A stretch of 54,599 bases of DNA, from assembly GCA_937997955.1 (NCBI GenBank), contig CALLDR010000180.1, forward strand, positions 1 through 54,599. Reading direction: 5' to 3'. The DNA comes from an uncultured Emergencia sp. GTDB lineage: Bacteria; Bacillota; Clostridia; Peptostreptococcales; Anaerovoracaceae. Under the pieces are notes generated by a model. That model had not been told where the DNA came from and searched no databases. It was given only the letters and a program-made list of their open reading frames with translations. Below are positions 39,400-46,838 of this stretch, in pieces. The position numbers were made by a program, and so were the translations under genes. Numbering within the stretch: the first letter of the stretch is position 1; each line of letters opens with the position of its first letter.

Positions 39400-40510
39400 G
39401 GATCACTACCTCCCCGTCTATGATCTTCATCAAAGTCCTGTAGGTCAGTTTGCCGGGCAGCTGTTTCTGGACGGAAACGGCTTTGCCCCCATCCCGCAGG
39501 GCTTTGGCTTCTTTCAGCACTTTGCTGACGTCTGAATCCCCATCATAAAGAAAGACCACATCGAAGTCATACTGTTTTTCGTATGGTTCGAGACGGTCCA
39601 GAGAATCCAGATATACGGCAAAGCCGATGGCTCCGCCAGTTTTGCCCATGCGCTCCATCAGCCGGTCGTACTGGCCGCCGGAGAGGACGCTTGTGGGGAT
39701 GCCGTTGATAAAGCCTTTGAACAGCAGTCCGCTGTAATAGCTCATATCGTTTACGATGGAAAAGTCGATGTTGATGTTTTTCGCCAGCTTGTTCTTTGCC
39801 AGCACGCCGCAGATCTCTTCCAGTTCTCGCAGGGCATCCTTCGCTCCGTTATCCAATTTCAGCTTTGACAGCCGCGACAGCACTTTTCTGTAGCCGCCGT
39901 AGGTGGATACCAGAATCTCTAAGGACTCGTCAATTTCTTTATCTATATGATGGGCATGGCAGATCTGATGGATCTCATGGATGTTCTTCTCGCTGATGCA
40001 CTTTACGATCTGCTCCTGCACTTCTTCGTCGATGCCGTGAAGCAGGGATTTCACCAGTCCCATATGGGAAATTTCCAGCACGTAATCGCTGCCGCTGCTG
40101 ATGGCCGCCAGGCTCTTGGCCGCGAGCAAAGTGACCTCGCACAGATGGTACAGGTCGATCTCGCCCAGGCATTCCAGCCCGGTCTGCAGGATTTCCTTGT
40201 AGGTATGGGCTGTTTTCGTCCCACGATAAATATTCTCACTATAGTAAACCTTTTCTACGTATCCCTCAGCGGGATGGTAGTTCTTTACAATAGAGAGAGT
40301 CAGGTCTGGTTTCAGAGCCATCAGCTTGCCGCCTGCGTCGTTGAAGGTGATGATGCTGTCAGAGGCGATAAAATCTTTGTTTCTGACGTAAAGCTCGTAT
40401 TCCTCGAACTTCCCCATCTTGAACTGACGGTAACCGTACTGCTGGTACAGGCTGCGCAGCTGGAAGGTGGCCCGTTCTTCACTTTTCATGATGTTCTGAT
40501 TGATTTTCAT
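39383..40510 (-). CDS. hisZ: ATP phosphoribosyltransferase regulatory subunit HisZ
   Basis: This histidyl-tRNA-synthetase-like protein without aminoacylation function completes the short HisG enzyme. In 375 residues it shows class II synthetase-type motifs (FKMGKFEEYELYVRNKD, LKPDLTLSIVKN, YYSGLLFKGFING). It is the first gene of the his operon. An AAAGGAG RBS lies about 11 nt upstream, somewhat distant. Confidence 0.93.
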   Translation of the reverse strand: MKINQNIMKSEERATFQLRSLYQQYGYRQFKMGKFEEYELYVRNKDFIASDSIITFNDAGGKLMALKPDLTLSIVKNYHPAEGYVEKVYYSENIYRGTKTAHTYKEILQTGLECLGEIDLYHLCEVTLLAAKSLAAISSGSDYVLEISHMGLVKSLLHGIDEEVQEQIVKCISEKNIHEIHQICHAHHIDKEIDESLEILVSTYGGYRKVLSRLSKLKLDNGAKDALRELEEICGVLAKNKLAKNINIDFSIVNDMSYYSGLLFKGFINGIPTSVLSGGQYDRLMERMGKTGGAIGFAVYLDSLDRLEPYEKQYDFDVVFLYDGDSDVSKVLKEAKALRDGGKAVSVQKQLPGKLTYRTLMKIIDGEVVILEDND

Positions 40511-40582
40511 GCCTGTCTAAACTCCTTTCGGCCGCGGCGGTTCGGTCTCAATTCGGAAGCACCGCGGCTTTCGCACTTCATT

Positions 40583-40610
40583 ATTGTAACATATTAAAGC
40601 GCGAAATCAA
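40583..40610 (-). promoter_or_regulatory. Promoter of the his operon
   Basis: Minus-strand -35 TTGATT (40610-40605), a 16-bp spacer and -10 TACAAT (40588-40583). The short leader contains a GCCGCGG/CCGCGGC hairpin near the hisZ RBS. No T-box or leader peptide rich in His codons was seen. Confidence 0.6.
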
Positions 40611-40765
40611 GGGGTTTCCCATGTTTTTTTGTATATACAAGGAGCGCTGGCGAGAGGACCCGGCACGGATCGGCTCCAGCTGTACCAGTGAGAGAGCCAG
40701 CCAAGGGGCAAGCGGCGGCGCTTCGCTGAAAGTGGTAGCACTGGCGAGAGAGCCCGGCAAAAGAC

Positions 40766-40821
40766 AAAAAGTCCGGCGAGGCCACGCCGCGGCCTGTCTG
40801 GCCGCGGCGCCCCTGCCGAAC
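40766..40821 (-). terminator. Terminator of the CmpB-like gene
   Basis: On the minus strand an inner 9-bp stem GCCGCGGCC/GGCCGCGGC and outer GTTCGGC/GCCGGAC flank AGACA and are followed by TTTTT. Between it and the his promoter (about 40620-40765) no gene is supported; that stretch holds an imperfect repeat of CTGGCGAGAG (from 40647 and 40741). Confidence 0.85.
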
Positions 40822-40854
40822 TCTTCTCTTTATTATTTCTGACTATATTTGTGA

Positions 40855-41784
40855 CTACTTTTCTATCAGCTCCAGCAGCTCTTCCAGCTCTTCCTTGAAA
40901 CGCTCGGAAACGGCTCCCGGATTTCTGCGCAGGATCCGCGACAGGCGGGCGTACTCCCTGTCCGTCCGCTGTCCCAGCTGCACGCGCTGTTCCTCCACCT
41001 TGGCCAGATATTCTGCCAGCTGACGGCCTCCGTCTTCGCCGTCTTCAAAATACTTGGCAGCAGCGGCTCCGATGGCGTCCAGCTTCTCTATGCGGCGGCT
41101 GCGGGCCTCCTGCAGATTCTCGTTGAAACGCTGGCGGAAGCCTTTGGCCTTCTGTTCCTGCTCCTCCTTAAATCTGCGCAGGTCGTCTTCGGCCAGGGCA
41201 TAGACAAAATCGATTCGGTTCTGCAGCTTTCGCAACTCCTCGTTGCTCTCGGCCTTTTTGATCAGCATGGCCTTCAGGTCCAGAGCCTCGCCCGCGGAAA
41301 TGGTCATATCCACCGCCGTCACCACGATCAAAACCATGGTCGCCACGTCCACCGCCTGCACGGGTATCGCCAGCACAGCACGCTCCACCGGCGGATGCAG
41401 CACCCGCACCAGTAAAATGGAGAAGAATCCCCATCCCAAGGACACGAAGAGGCAGATATGCCCGTTGAGATTAAACCGGTTCTTGGAATAGTCCCAGTAC
41501 CGCACGCCGAACATCCTCTGCATGGCCGCTCCCGTACAGTATTCCAGGATCGTCGACCCGATCATGCCGAAAATGTAGATCAGCAAAAGGTTGTCCCGCA
41601 CGCCCAGGGTCGACAGCAGGATCACGACGGCGCCGCTGCCGTAAATAGGCAGAAACGGCCCGTGCATAAAGCCGCGGTTGACCCACTTCCGCGTGCGGAC
41701 CGACACGTAGGCCGTCTCCCAAATCCATCCGAAAAAGCAATAGACGAAAAAGATGAACACCCATTGGGTCGCGCTGTAGCTCAT
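40855..41784 (-). CDS. CmpB-type (ABC_trans_CmpB) membrane protein with coiled-coil tail
   Basis: The 309-residue protein has an N-terminal membrane domain of about five helices with the family signature FFVYCFFGWIWETAYVS and RGFMHGPFLPIYGSGA, followed by a charged helical cytoplasmic region (from about 170). The family is labelled a putative ABC-transporter component, but no ATPase is nearby and the function is unknown. The start at 41784 overlaps the stop of the small upstream gene by 4 bp, fixing it. Confidence 0.8.
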   Translation of the reverse strand: MSYSATQWVFIFFVYCFFGWIWETAYVSVRTRKWVNRGFMHGPFLPIYGSGAVVILLSTLGVRDNLLLIYIFGMIGSTILEYCTGAAMQRMFGVRYWDYSKNRFNLNGHICLFVSLGWGFFSILLVRVLHPPVERAVLAIPVQAVDVATMVLIVVTAVDMTISAGEALDLKAMLIKKAESNEELRKLQNRIDFVYALAEDDLRRFKEEQEQKAKGFRQRFNENLQEARSRRIEKLDAIGAAAAKYFEDGEDGGRQLAEYLAKVEEQRVQLGQRTDREYARLSRILRRNPGAVSERFKEELEELLELIEK

Positions 41785-41972
41785 ACCCGCTTCCCTTCCT
41801 TGTGGCACAGGTCTGTATTCGGGCAGCTGCCGCAGTGGAAACTGCACTTTTCCTCGTTGATATCCCGGTTCGCCTCATTTCTTCCGGCCAGGACCACCGT
41901 AGCGAAAGCCAGCAGTCCCAACAGGACCCCGGCGATGATGATATATACGATATGGCTCAAAAAATAATGCAT
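41781..41972 (-). CDS. Small membrane protein with Cys4 cluster
   Basis: This 63-residue protein has one membrane helix (about 6-29) and a cytoplasmic tail with CSFHCGSCPNTDLC, four cysteines spaced to bind a metal or Fe-S cluster. It resembles the FeoB-associated Cys-rich membrane proteins in layout, but no feo gene is present. It is translationally coupled to the CmpB-like gene, suggesting they act together. Confidence 0.7.
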   Translation of the reverse strand: MHYFLSHIVYIIIAGVLLGLLAFATVVLAGRNEANRDINEEKCSFHCGSCPNTDLCHKEGKRV

Positions 41973-42010
41973 CTAACTCCTTGCCTCCTTCAGAAAACTC
42001 TATAGAAATC

Positions 42011-42038
42011 AGTCTACCATATCCAGCGGAAAAGTCAA
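42011..42038 (-). promoter_or_regulatory. Promoter of the Cys-rich/CmpB-like operon
   Basis: Minus-strand -35 TTGACT (42038-42033), a 16-bp spacer and -10 TAGACT (42016-42011). Confidence 0.55.
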
Positions 42039-42060
42039 ACGTCAAAACGGAAAATCTGTC

Positions 42061-42079
42061 ACAATTCAGCTCCAATTGT
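42061..42079. promoter_or_regulatory. Candidate Lrp-type operator between divergent promoters
   Basis: ACAATT-N7-AATTGT is a perfect 6-6 dyad located between the divergent promoters, just upstream of the lrp -35. It could let the Lrp protein control itself and the membrane-protein operon. Confidence 0.45.
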
Positions 42080-42082
42080 CCG

Positions 42083-42111
42083 TTGACCGGCCTTCACGAA
42101 TCGGGTAAAAT
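42083..42111 (+). promoter_or_regulatory. Promoter of the Lrp-family regulator
   Basis: -35 TTGACC (42083-42088), a 17-bp spacer and -10 TAAAAT (42106-42111). Confidence 0.75.
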
Positions 42112-42149
42112 ATATGCAGCAGGAAATCTTTACACCCACGGGAGGCATC

Positions 42150-42560
42150 ATGGATACTACAGACAGAAAAATCATCAAATACCTGGAAGAGAACGGCCGC
42201 GCCACCATCAAGGAGATCGCGCAAAACGTCAATCTGTCCTCACCGGCCGTCACGGAACGGATCAAACGGCTGGAAGAACAGGAAGTCATCAAAGGCTATC
42301 ACGCCGAGATCAACTATATGAAGCTGGGGAAATCCATGCAGGCCATGGTCTCCGTGGACGTAGATCTGAAGAAATTCGATAAGTTCTGCCAGTTCTGCCA
42401 TGAAAAAGATTCTATCCTGTCTCTGGTCCACATCATAGGCCCCTACAATGCCCTTCTCATGGTGGCCGTAGAGGACGCCGACGAGCTGAGCCGCCTGCTG
42501 GCGCAGATCAACATCTTCGGCGTTTCCCAGACATCTGTCATCTTGAACAAAGTGTTTTGA
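42150..42560 (+). CDS. Lrp/AsnC family transcriptional regulator
   Basis: The 136-residue protein has an N-terminal winged HTH (RATIKEIAQNVNLSSPAVTERIKRLEEQEVI, in parts) and a C-terminal RAM/AsnC effector domain with HIIGPYNALLMVAVED. Such proteins sense amino acids and often regulate themselves and a neighbour. The start at 42150 follows GGGAGG. The divergent neighbour is the Cys-rich/CmpB-like operon. Confidence 0.9.
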   Translation: MDTTDRKIIKYLEENGRATIKEIAQNVNLSSPAVTERIKRLEEQEVIKGYHAEINYMKLGKSMQAMVSVDVDLKKFDKFCQFCHEKDSILSLVHIIGPYNALLMVAVEDADELSRLLAQINIFGVSQTSVILNKVF

Positions 42561-42627
42561 ACCGCCGGGGCGGGGCCGAACCGCCCGCTTCAGTCCTCTT
42601 CATCGCCTGCATCCATCTTCATTTCGT

Positions 42628-42842
42628 CTATTGAGTAAAAACACAAAAAAAGCCTCCAAAAACCTAAAATCTGAGGCAAATCTTAAGTAAATCATCTATA
42701 TTTCCCATCAAAAACCCAAATCGCGTCCTGTTTTAACCGCAAAATTAAGTAAAAACGTCAAATAACCGCTCAAAAACTCAACATTTCTCAATTGAATTGA
42801 GTTTTTGCAGCGAAAAACAGCAAAAAAACTCAATCGCTTATT
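42628..42842. repeat. A-rich intergenic repeats and inverted repeat
   Basis: The TTRAGTAAA word recurs near 42633, 42684 and 42745. A perfect 11-bp inverted repeat CAAAAACTCAA / TTGAGTTTTTG spans 42771-42807, and a related AAAAACTCAA follows at 42825. GCCTC/GAGGC flanked by A-rich DNA (42654-42678) could be a weak minus-strand terminator. No gene is supported between 42561 and 43013. Confidence 0.55.
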
Positions 42843-42894
42843 CCAAGCTTCAAGGCGTCCCTCTAAGTATTTTCAGACTTTTTTCAAATTCTGC

Positions 42895-42923
42895 TTGACA
42901 CGCAACCGTATTACTCATATAAT
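42895..42923 (+). promoter_or_regulatory. Consensus promoter of the GntR-ABC operon
   Basis: Perfect -35 TTGACA (42895-42900), a 17-bp spacer and perfect -10 TATAAT (42918-42923). Such a strong promoter implies tight repression in the uninduced state. Confidence 0.88.
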
Positions 42924-42933
42924 ACAGTTAACC

Positions 42934-42951
42934 GTACTAGTCAAATAGTAC
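42934..42951 (+). promoter_or_regulatory. Operator of the GntR/YtrA-type repressor
   Basis: GTACTA-N6-TAGTAC, a perfect dyad from about +4 to +21, ending in TAGTACACT. YtrA-subfamily operators contain TACACT half-sites. It would block initiation or clearance from the strong promoter. Confidence 0.65.
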
Positions 42952-43013
42952 ACTTTTACCCGCTGCCTGCCGCTGCAGGCGGCTTTCAAATCCGGTGCAA
43001 GGAGGTGATTTCT

Positions 43014-43400
43014 TTGATTTCCTTTGACAGCTTCCTCATGGAGGACGGCAGTCCCATCTATCTGCAGATCATGCACTTTGTTCAAAGGGGTATCGTTGCG
43101 GGAACGATCGCAGATGGGGACGAAATGCCGTCGCGGCGCACTCTGTCCGCCTGGATCGGCGTCAATCCCAATACCATTCAGAAGGCGTACCGTATGCTGG
43201 AAGACGAGGGAATCATCGAATCCCGCAGCGGCGCCAAGAGCTGCGTCACCGTAGATGAGGAAAAAATACAGCGCATCCGTTCCTCGCTTCTGGCCAAGGA
43301 CACCCAGTCCCTGGTCATCAGCATGAAACAGATGGGCATCAGCAAAGATGAGGCTTTGGCTCTGGTCGAAGCAGCATGGAGGGAGGAAGAACAACCATGA
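43014..43400 (+). CDS. GntR family regulator, YtrA subfamily
   Basis: The 128-residue regulator has a winged HTH (SPIYLQIMHFVQRGIVAG, MPSRRTLSAWIGVNPNTIQK) and only a short C-terminal helical pair, the hallmark of the YtrA subfamily, which controls adjacent ABC transporters. The start is a TTG at 43014, chosen because AAGGAGGTG lies at the ideal distance; the GTG at 43005 is inside the RBS. The stop overlaps the next ATG in ATGA. It probably represses its own operon. Confidence 0.9.
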   Translation: MISFDSFLMEDGSPIYLQIMHFVQRGIVAGTIADGDEMPSRRTLSAWIGVNPNTIQKAYRMLEDEGIIESRSGAKSCVTVDEEKIQRIRSSLLAKDTQSLVISMKQMGISKDEALALVEAAWREEEQP

Positions 43401-44185
43401 AGAAGTATCTGTCTGTATTCGCACTGCCGGCCCGGCGCACTCTGCCCCGGCTGCTGCTCATTCTGATCGCTATGGCCGCTGTCCAGATCGCTTTGTTTTC
43501 CGCGGCCCTGACAAAGGCCGTCGACGCCGGCGGTGATTTTCCCCTGTTGGAGGACGTGGTCGCGGACAGCCGCATCGCCTGGATTCTGGGCGCCGCCCTT
43601 CTGCTCTGCATGGCAGTGCTGTGCAGCGTTTTCGGAAAAAAGGCATCGGTTCTGTCGGCTTACACCACCTGCCGGCTTCCCGTCGGCGAACCGGCCTTTT
43701 ACTGGGGCCAGGCCCTGTACAACTGCTGCGCCCTGCTGATCCTGCTGGGCGCGGAGATCGCGTCTGTTCTGGTCATGGTCTCCCTCTACGACAAGGCCGC
43801 CGCTCTGGCCGGCGCCAGCCAGCACCTGGTATTCCTGGGCTTCTATCAGAGCACCCTGCTTCACGGCCTGCTGCCGCTGGCAGACACCCTGATCCATGTG
43901 GAAAATCTCTGCATGCTTCTGGCTCTGGGCCTCTCCGCGGCGCGCTTCGCCAAGATGCAGAGCCGGGGAAAATTTGATATGGCGGCGCCTTTCGCGGTGA
44001 TCCTCGCCGGTCTGACCTTCTGCGGCCGCTTCGGTTACGACGGTAGCGTAACGCGCATTCTACTGATCGTTCTGCCGATCATCGCTGTGGTCTCCGCCCT
44101 CTCTATTTCAAAAGGAGGTACTCTAGATGAAGAAGAAACACATGTCGCTGCCGGCGACGGTGAAAAGCTGGCTCCGCAGGACTGA
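43397..44185 (+). CDS. ABC transporter permease-like membrane protein 1
   Basis: The 262-residue protein has about six hydrophobic segments and no strong family motif; by position and topology it is a permease of a YtrB/YhcG-type exporter. The start overlaps the gntR stop (ATGA). Its last 59 bp overlap permease 2. The C-terminus is an acidic cytoplasmic tail (LDEEETHVAAGDGEK), whose codons include the RBS of the next gene (AAAGGAGG). Confidence 0.75.
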   Translation: MKKYLSVFALPARRTLPRLLLILIAMAAVQIALFSAALTKAVDAGGDFPLLEDVVADSRIAWILGAALLLCMAVLCSVFGKKASVLSAYTTCRLPVGEPAFYWGQALYNCCALLILLGAEIASVLVMVSLYDKAAALAGASQHLVFLGFYQSTLLHGLLPLADTLIHVENLCMLLALGLSAARFAKMQSRGKFDMAAPFAVILAGLTFCGRFGYDGSVTRILLIVLPIIAVVSALSISKGGTLDEEETHVAAGDGEKLAPQD

Positions 44186-44663
44186 CAGCTGGGTGCCTCT
44201 GGGCATGTCCAGCCAGAAGGAGCTGTCGTCCCTGGCCTGGGGTCTGGCTGTCAGCGCCCTGCTCAGCCTGATTTTTCCCAGCCGCCTGGCAGACCGGTAT
44301 CAGAGTCTCTACATCGTCACCAAGTCTGCCCGCATCTTGAAGCCGGACGCCCAGATGGAAAGCTTCGCTTCCCTCATGAGCGGCGCTCTGCTGGGATTTT
44401 TGATCCTGGCTCTGGCCATGATCCCGCTGGCCGTATACCACTACGGCTATCATTTCCGCGGCAGCAAAAGCATCTATACCATGCGGCGGCTTCCGTCAAA
44501 GCACCTGCTTGCCCGGCGCTGTCTCACTGTGCCGGTTCTGGGAGCGGCGGCGGCCGCGCTGTCCGCCCTCCTGCTGATCTGCCTCTATTACCTGCTGTAC
44601 ATCGCCGTGACGCCGGAGCAGTGTCTGGTTCCCGGCCAATGGCAGAAGTTTTGGTCCATATAA
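44127..44663 (+). CDS. ABC transporter permease-like membrane protein 2
   Basis: The 178-residue protein has three to four hydrophobic segments (about 35-52, 88-108, 128-155). Only about half a usual permease, it may pair with permease 1. The strong RBS AAAGGAGG 8 nt before the ATG supports the start despite the 59-bp overlap with the preceding gene. No specific family was recognised. It precedes the ATPase gene by 13 bp. Confidence 0.7.
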   Translation: MKKKHMSLPATVKSWLRRTDSWVPLGMSSQKELSSLAWGLAVSALLSLIFPSRLADRYQSLYIVTKSARILKPDAQMESFASLMSGALLGFLILALAMIPLAVYHYGYHFRGSKSIYTMRRLPSKHLLARRCLTVPVLGAAAAALSALLLICLYYLLYIAVTPEQCLVPGQWQKFWSI

Positions 44664-44676
44664 AAGGAGAAGTATC

Positions 44677-45411
44677 ATGATTGAGATTAGGAATGTAGCA
44701 AAGAAATACGGAAACCAAAAGGCTCTGGAGGACGTATCCCTCGTCATACCGCAGGGACAGATCATCGGCCTGTTCGGCGAGAACGGAGCCGGCAAGACCA
44801 CTTTGATGAAGTGTATCCTGGGCTTTCTGCGGTATCAGGGAGAGGTCACTTTAGACGGCGCGCCTGTCACCCATCAAAATATCGCCCGCCTGTCCTTCGC
44901 CACCAGTGAGCACTCCTTCTTTCCGGCTCTGTCCCCGAAGGACCATCAGGCCTTCTACCAGCTGCAGTTTCCCAAGTTCCGGGAAAAGCGCTACGCCGGG
45001 CTCATGGAATTCTTTCAGCTGCCGGAGAAAAAAGCGCTGAAGAATTTTTCGGTAGGCCAGCAAAATCAGTTCGAGGTCATTCTGGCCCTTTCCCAGGGCG
45101 CCGACTACATTTTGATGGACGAGCCTTTCTCCGGCAACGATGTGTTCAACCGTGAGGACTTCTACAAGGTCCTCCTCGGCATACTGGAACCGGAGGAAAC
45201 TATTTTGCTGTCCACCCACCTTTTGGAGGAGGTGGAAAAGTTCATCGACCGGGCTGTCCTGATCCGTCAGGGCGCTTTGGCCGCCGACGCTTTGATGGAA
45301 GAGCTGGAAGAACAGGGAAAAACCCTGATGCAGTTTGTCAAGGAGACCTATCACTACAGGCAGGACCGGGTCAGCCGCGCCCTGTCCGCCATGACTGAAG
45401 GGGAAGCTTAG
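44677..45411 (+). CDS. ABC transporter ATP-binding protein
   Basis: The 244-residue ATPase has Walker A GENGAGKTT (34-42), a signature region reading NFSVGQQNQFEV in place of LSGGQ, Walker B YILMDEPFSG and switch His in LLSTHLLEEVEKF. The divergent signature is common in YtrB/YhcG-type ATPases linked to GntR regulators. It powers the two membrane proteins upstream. It is followed after 11 bp by three exported paralogues. Confidence 0.93.
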   Translation: MIEIRNVAKKYGNQKALEDVSLVIPQGQIIGLFGENGAGKTTLMKCILGFLRYQGEVTLDGAPVTHQNIARLSFATSEHSFFPALSPKDHQAFYQLQFPKFREKRYAGLMEFFQLPEKKALKNFSVGQQNQFEVILALSQGADYILMDEPFSGNDVFNREDFYKVLLGILEPEETILLSTHLLEEVEKFIDRAVLIRQGALAADALMEELEEQGKTLMQFVKETYHYRQDRVSRALSAMTEGEA

Positions 45412-45422
45412 GGGGAACCGCC

Positions 45423-46838
45423 ATGAAAAGAATGTTCGCGTTTACACTGGCAGCGGCCTTGCTCTGCCTTCTGTCTTCAGCTGTCATAATTTACGCCCAC
45501 GGCCAGCTGACTAACCGAGGCGAAGACGTAGCCGTGACGGAAACCACTTTGTGCGGGAATAAGAAGGAAGCCGAAGGGATAGAAGCGGTAATCGCTCTGG
45601 AAAACAAAGGACTGTCCTGGGAACTGGCCTATACGTCCGCGCCGACTGTCACGGCAAAGGTGGATTTCAGCTCTGACGCCTCCGCCTATAACACGGCAGA
45701 TACCGATGAGCCGTGCATCGCCCTAACGGAACTTCACTCTGGGAAATCTACATGGGACGAGCACAACACCTTTGATTTTGTCCACGATCTGGAGGCACTT
45801 AGCCTTTCAAATGTCCCCGACGAAACCACCCAGAGGCTGCTGCGGAACGCCGTGTCAGAAACAGGCGCGGGTGAAACCCTCCGCAAAAAAGTCTCCTTAT
45901 CGGAGCTGTACAGATATTTCCCTGTCAGGATAGACTATTGGCCTCCGTCCGAGGGAGAGTTTCAGATCATCGATCCTTCGGACTTTTTTAAGCTGGGCGT
46001 CCCAGATCTGTCGGTCACCGTCCGCATGAAAAAGGATGGGGACGGCAAGGTCACCAGCGCCAGCCTGGACTGGGAGAACGCGTTTTTGATGTATACCTAT
46101 TTGATCGACGATGAAAACTGTTACATCGCGCTCTCCGGCGTCACGGACGCTGAGGGAAACCTGCTGGCCCCGCCGGAGGGCGGCCGTCCCATTCTGTGCC
46201 GTATTCCCCAGATAGGCGCGTCGAAAAAGACGGCGAAGCTGTATCTGAACCAGAGTGTCGTCAGCTCTGATCTTTCCAGGAACGCCCACGTTCTGGATCT
46301 GAGAGAGAGTCTGGACGGCAAAACCCTTCTGCTCCTGACGGAGGAGGACGGCAGCTATTGTCTCACGTCGTTCTCCAAGGAGACCCTGCAGGCCACCGCC
46401 AAAAACGTGCTGTGTCCCGCCGTGGATTACACCTATAATGCCTATGATACCACCCTGCGGCTGCTGGTCGGCGAGGACTTTCTCCTGCTGCTGATGCGCA
46501 GCGGGGATTTCTACGTCTTAAAAGCGGAAGAAAACGCCTATAACCTGTTCCTCACCGGCAATCTGCTCCCCTTTTCCGGGGAGGATGGAGAAATGGACTC
46601 TCTGGACAAGGTGAGCGTGGGATTTGACGGCGAACGGCTGGCGGTCATCACGCGCAGCCCCCGCGGCGAAGAGGATTACATACAGGGAACCGTGCTCCAG
46701 GTCTTTGATCAAAGTGGTCTGCTTTACGCGGGCAAATACAGAAATTCTCTGGACGCTCTGCAGCCGCCGGCTTTGAAGAGCTACGGCATGAGTCCGAAAG
46801 CCGTCACATTTACAAAGGAGAAGGAGACATCAAAATGA
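45423..46838 (+). CDS. Exported paralogue A of the GntR-ABC operon
   Basis: This 471-residue protein was not assigned to a family. It has an N-terminal membrane helix or signal (about 4-25), then the shared HGQLTNRGEDVAVTETTL block, a middle region with SLSELYRYFPVRI, and a beta-rich C-terminal half with repeated short strands (LLLLTEEDGSYCL, LLLLMRSGDFYVL, GFDGERLAVI, LQVFDQSGLLYAGKYRNSL) suggestive of a propeller-like fold. No lipobox is present. It is probably membrane-anchored outside the cell. Of the three it is the most diverged at its N-terminus (CGNKKEAEGI instead of FGDKKEAEGI). Confidence 0.8.
   Translation: MKRMFAFTLAAALLCLLSSAVIIYAHGQLTNRGEDVAVTETTLCGNKKEAEGIEAVIALENKGLSWELAYTSAPTVTAKVDFSSDASAYNTADTDEPCIALTELHSGKSTWDEHNTFDFVHDLEALSLSNVPDETTQRLLRNAVSETGAGETLRKKVSLSELYRYFPVRIDYWPPSEGEFQIIDPSDFFKLGVPDLSVTVRMKKDGDGKVTSASLDWENAFLMYTYLIDDENCYIALSGVTDAEGNLLAPPEGGRPILCRIPQIGASKKTAKLYLNQSVVSSDLSRNAHVLDLRESLDGKTLLLLTEEDGSYCLTSFSKETLQATAKNVLCPAVDYTYNAYDTTLRLLVGEDFLLLLMRSGDFYVLKAEENAYNLFLTGNLLPFSGEDGEMDSLDKVSVGFDGERLAVITRSPRGEEDYIQGTVLQVFDQSGLLYAGKYRNSLDALQPPALKSYGMSPKAVTFTKEKETSK

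Noticed and set aside
40511..40620. T-box or histidine leader peptide upstream of hisZ
   Set aside because: The leader after the likely promoter is only about 70 nt and shows neither a T-box core nor a run of His codons.
40594..40842. Short open frames on both strands between hisZ and the CmpB-like gene
   Set aside because: They run through the terminator hairpin and imperfect repeats, with no RBS.
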